Source: Maricaulis sp947259345 (GTDB taxonomy: Bacteria > Pseudomonadota > Alphaproteobacteria > Caulobacterales > Maricaulaceae). Taken from it: DNA of 64,000 nucleotides. The notes beneath the pieces were generated by a model. That model had not been told where the DNA came from. It was given only the letters and a program-made list of their open reading frames with translations, and ran no database searches. The stretch covers positions 2,480,001 through 2,544,000 of the forward strand of contig OZ244254.1 of assembly GCA_965217205.1 (NCBI GenBank), written 5' to 3'. Shown here piece by piece: positions 63,247-64,000 of the stretch. The position numbers and the translations under genes are program-made. The first letter of the stretch is position 1, and each line of letters opens with the position of its first letter.

Positions 63247-64000
63247 ATGGGACGGACACTCGACAGCACTTTAGGGCGCTACATCAATGTGGCGACGCTC
63301 GTGAGTCTGATTGCCTCCGTTTTGACGATCTATTTCTTTGTCGGCGCCCTGAATCGCAATGCCGTGCAGAATGACCGTCAATTACTGAGCGCGGGCATCG
63401 AAGCGGCGTCTCGCCAGAATGAGACCTGGGTCGCTGACTATGGCTGGTGGGGAGAGTTGCTCACGCTGTGGAATGAGCGCGAGAAATCCGTCCTTTCGGA
63501 AAGCCTTGCCTCGTCTTTTTCGGACCATACTGCGTTCGATTTTGTTTCCATCGTAGGCGTGGACGACGCACGAAGCATGGCGTGGCATCGGGAGTCCGGT
63601 CAGCAGCTTCGGACCGACGTGCTCAACCATGAACAGGTTTCGGACCTGCGTGCCGACCTGGCCGCCGGCTACAATACCGAACGCTACATTTCGACTCACT
63701 ACCTGAAGATCCGGGGTCAGCTCTATATGGCCTCGATCACGGTTCTCGGCGAGTATGACGATCGCGCAACCATGACCAATCCGACGGTTGATCCTGTGAT
63801 CATCATCGGAACCGCCATTGATCAGAATTTCCTGACCGAGCTCGAGGAAGTTTTCCTCGTCTCGAATGTCTCGCTCCATCAGGGCGCTTTGCCGCGCGCC
63901 AATGCCGGCCTGGAGATCATGGATGATGAGGGGCACTCGCTCGGCTGGCTCGGCTGGCAAGCCTCCCGCCCGGGCATCGAGACTCTGCGGCTCGCATTCC
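63247..64000 (+). CDS. Membrane sensor protein with CHASE4-like domain, 3' truncated
   Basis: The frame runs from ATG 63247 to the window end without a stop (251 codons). AGGTGG lies 5 bases before the ATG. Residues 11-36 form a membrane helix (RYINVATLVSLIASVLTIYF). An extracytoplasmic region follows with NETWVADYGWWGELLTLWN, which resembles the N-(x)-D-x-x-W-W-D/E signature of CHASE4 sensor domains, and a later ITVLGEYDD...IIIGTAIDQNFL segment. Such proteins usually end in GGDEF/EAL, histidine kinase or similar output domains, which here would lie outside the window. The minus-strand frame overlapping it is a shadow. Confidence 0.82.
   Translation, partial: MGRTLDSTLGRYINVATLVSLIASVLTIYFFVGALNRNAVQNDRQLLSAGIEAASRQNETWVADYGWWGELLTLWNEREKSVLSESLASSFSDHTAFDFVSIVGVDDARSMAWHRESGQQLRTDVLNHEQVSDLRADLAAGYNTERYISTHYLKIRGQLYMASITVLGEYDDRATMTNPTVDPVIIIGTAIDQNFLTELEEVFLVSNVSLHQGALPRANAGLEIMDDEGHSLGWLGWQASRPGIETLRLAF

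Overview
The window looks like chromosomal DNA of a G+C-rich marine alphaproteobacterium, probably Maricaulis-like (Hyphomonadaceae/Maricaulales). This assignment is an inference from gene content: DnaE2, a TonB-dependent receptor, an RpoE-ChrR (ECF11) system with matching promoters, TorF-like porin plus ammonium transporter, and dense operons with ATGA/GTGA overlaps. No rRNA, tRNA, CRISPR array, prophage or intact insertion sequence was seen. Both ends cut genes: dnaE2 on the left and a CHASE4-type sensor on the right.

Layout. 1-7.4 kb: dnaE2 (5' truncated), a large hairpin, a DUF1295 membrane protein, a two-gene sodium:solute symporter unit, a BlaI-like regulator and an alpha/beta hydrolase. 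7.4-16.2 kb: an uptake and acyl-CoA catabolic locus. It has a TonB-dependent receptor plus hydrolase on the minus strand, and a divergent operon of TetR regulator, crotonase, acyl-CoA ligase, two hotdog proteins and a PYROXD2-like flavoprotein. 16.2-22.8 kb: pyrophosphatase and glutamate synthase (gltD-gltB). 23.2-27.1 kb: molybdenum cofactor operon moaA-moaD-moaE-moaB-moaC-moeA. 27.2-34.0 kb: a GntR regulator, a single-chain restriction-modification enzyme flanked by two inverted-repeat elements, and a two-gene hydroxyproline catabolic unit whose upstream region carries a GntR-type palindrome. 34.1-40.1 kb: a secreted zinc metalloprotease with a beta-propeller lipoprotein, a TorF-like porin and an ammonium transporter.

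40.6-51.8 kb: a DUF454 protein, then a nine-gene branched-chain amino acid operon (ilvD-ilvC-ilvB-ilvN-leuA-ilvE-leuC-leuD-leuB). It is headed by a leader peptide rich in Leu, Val and Ile codons, a strong intrinsic terminator and a perfect 9-base antiterminator complement. This is a complete attenuator controlling nearly the whole Val/Leu/Ile pathway.

51.9-64.0 kb: a membrane dipeptidase, a secreted protein made of two tandem repeats, a four-gene partner-switching module (Hpt, STAS, receiver-PP2C, HATPase), a LacI regulator, and the rpoE-chrR pair. The pair diverges from a lipid-modification operon (amine-oxidase-like flavoprotein, DUF1365, cyclopropane fatty acid synthase). Both sides of the divergent region carry TGATCC-N18-TAA promoters, and the ChrR protein lacks the two zinc-binding cysteines of the family.
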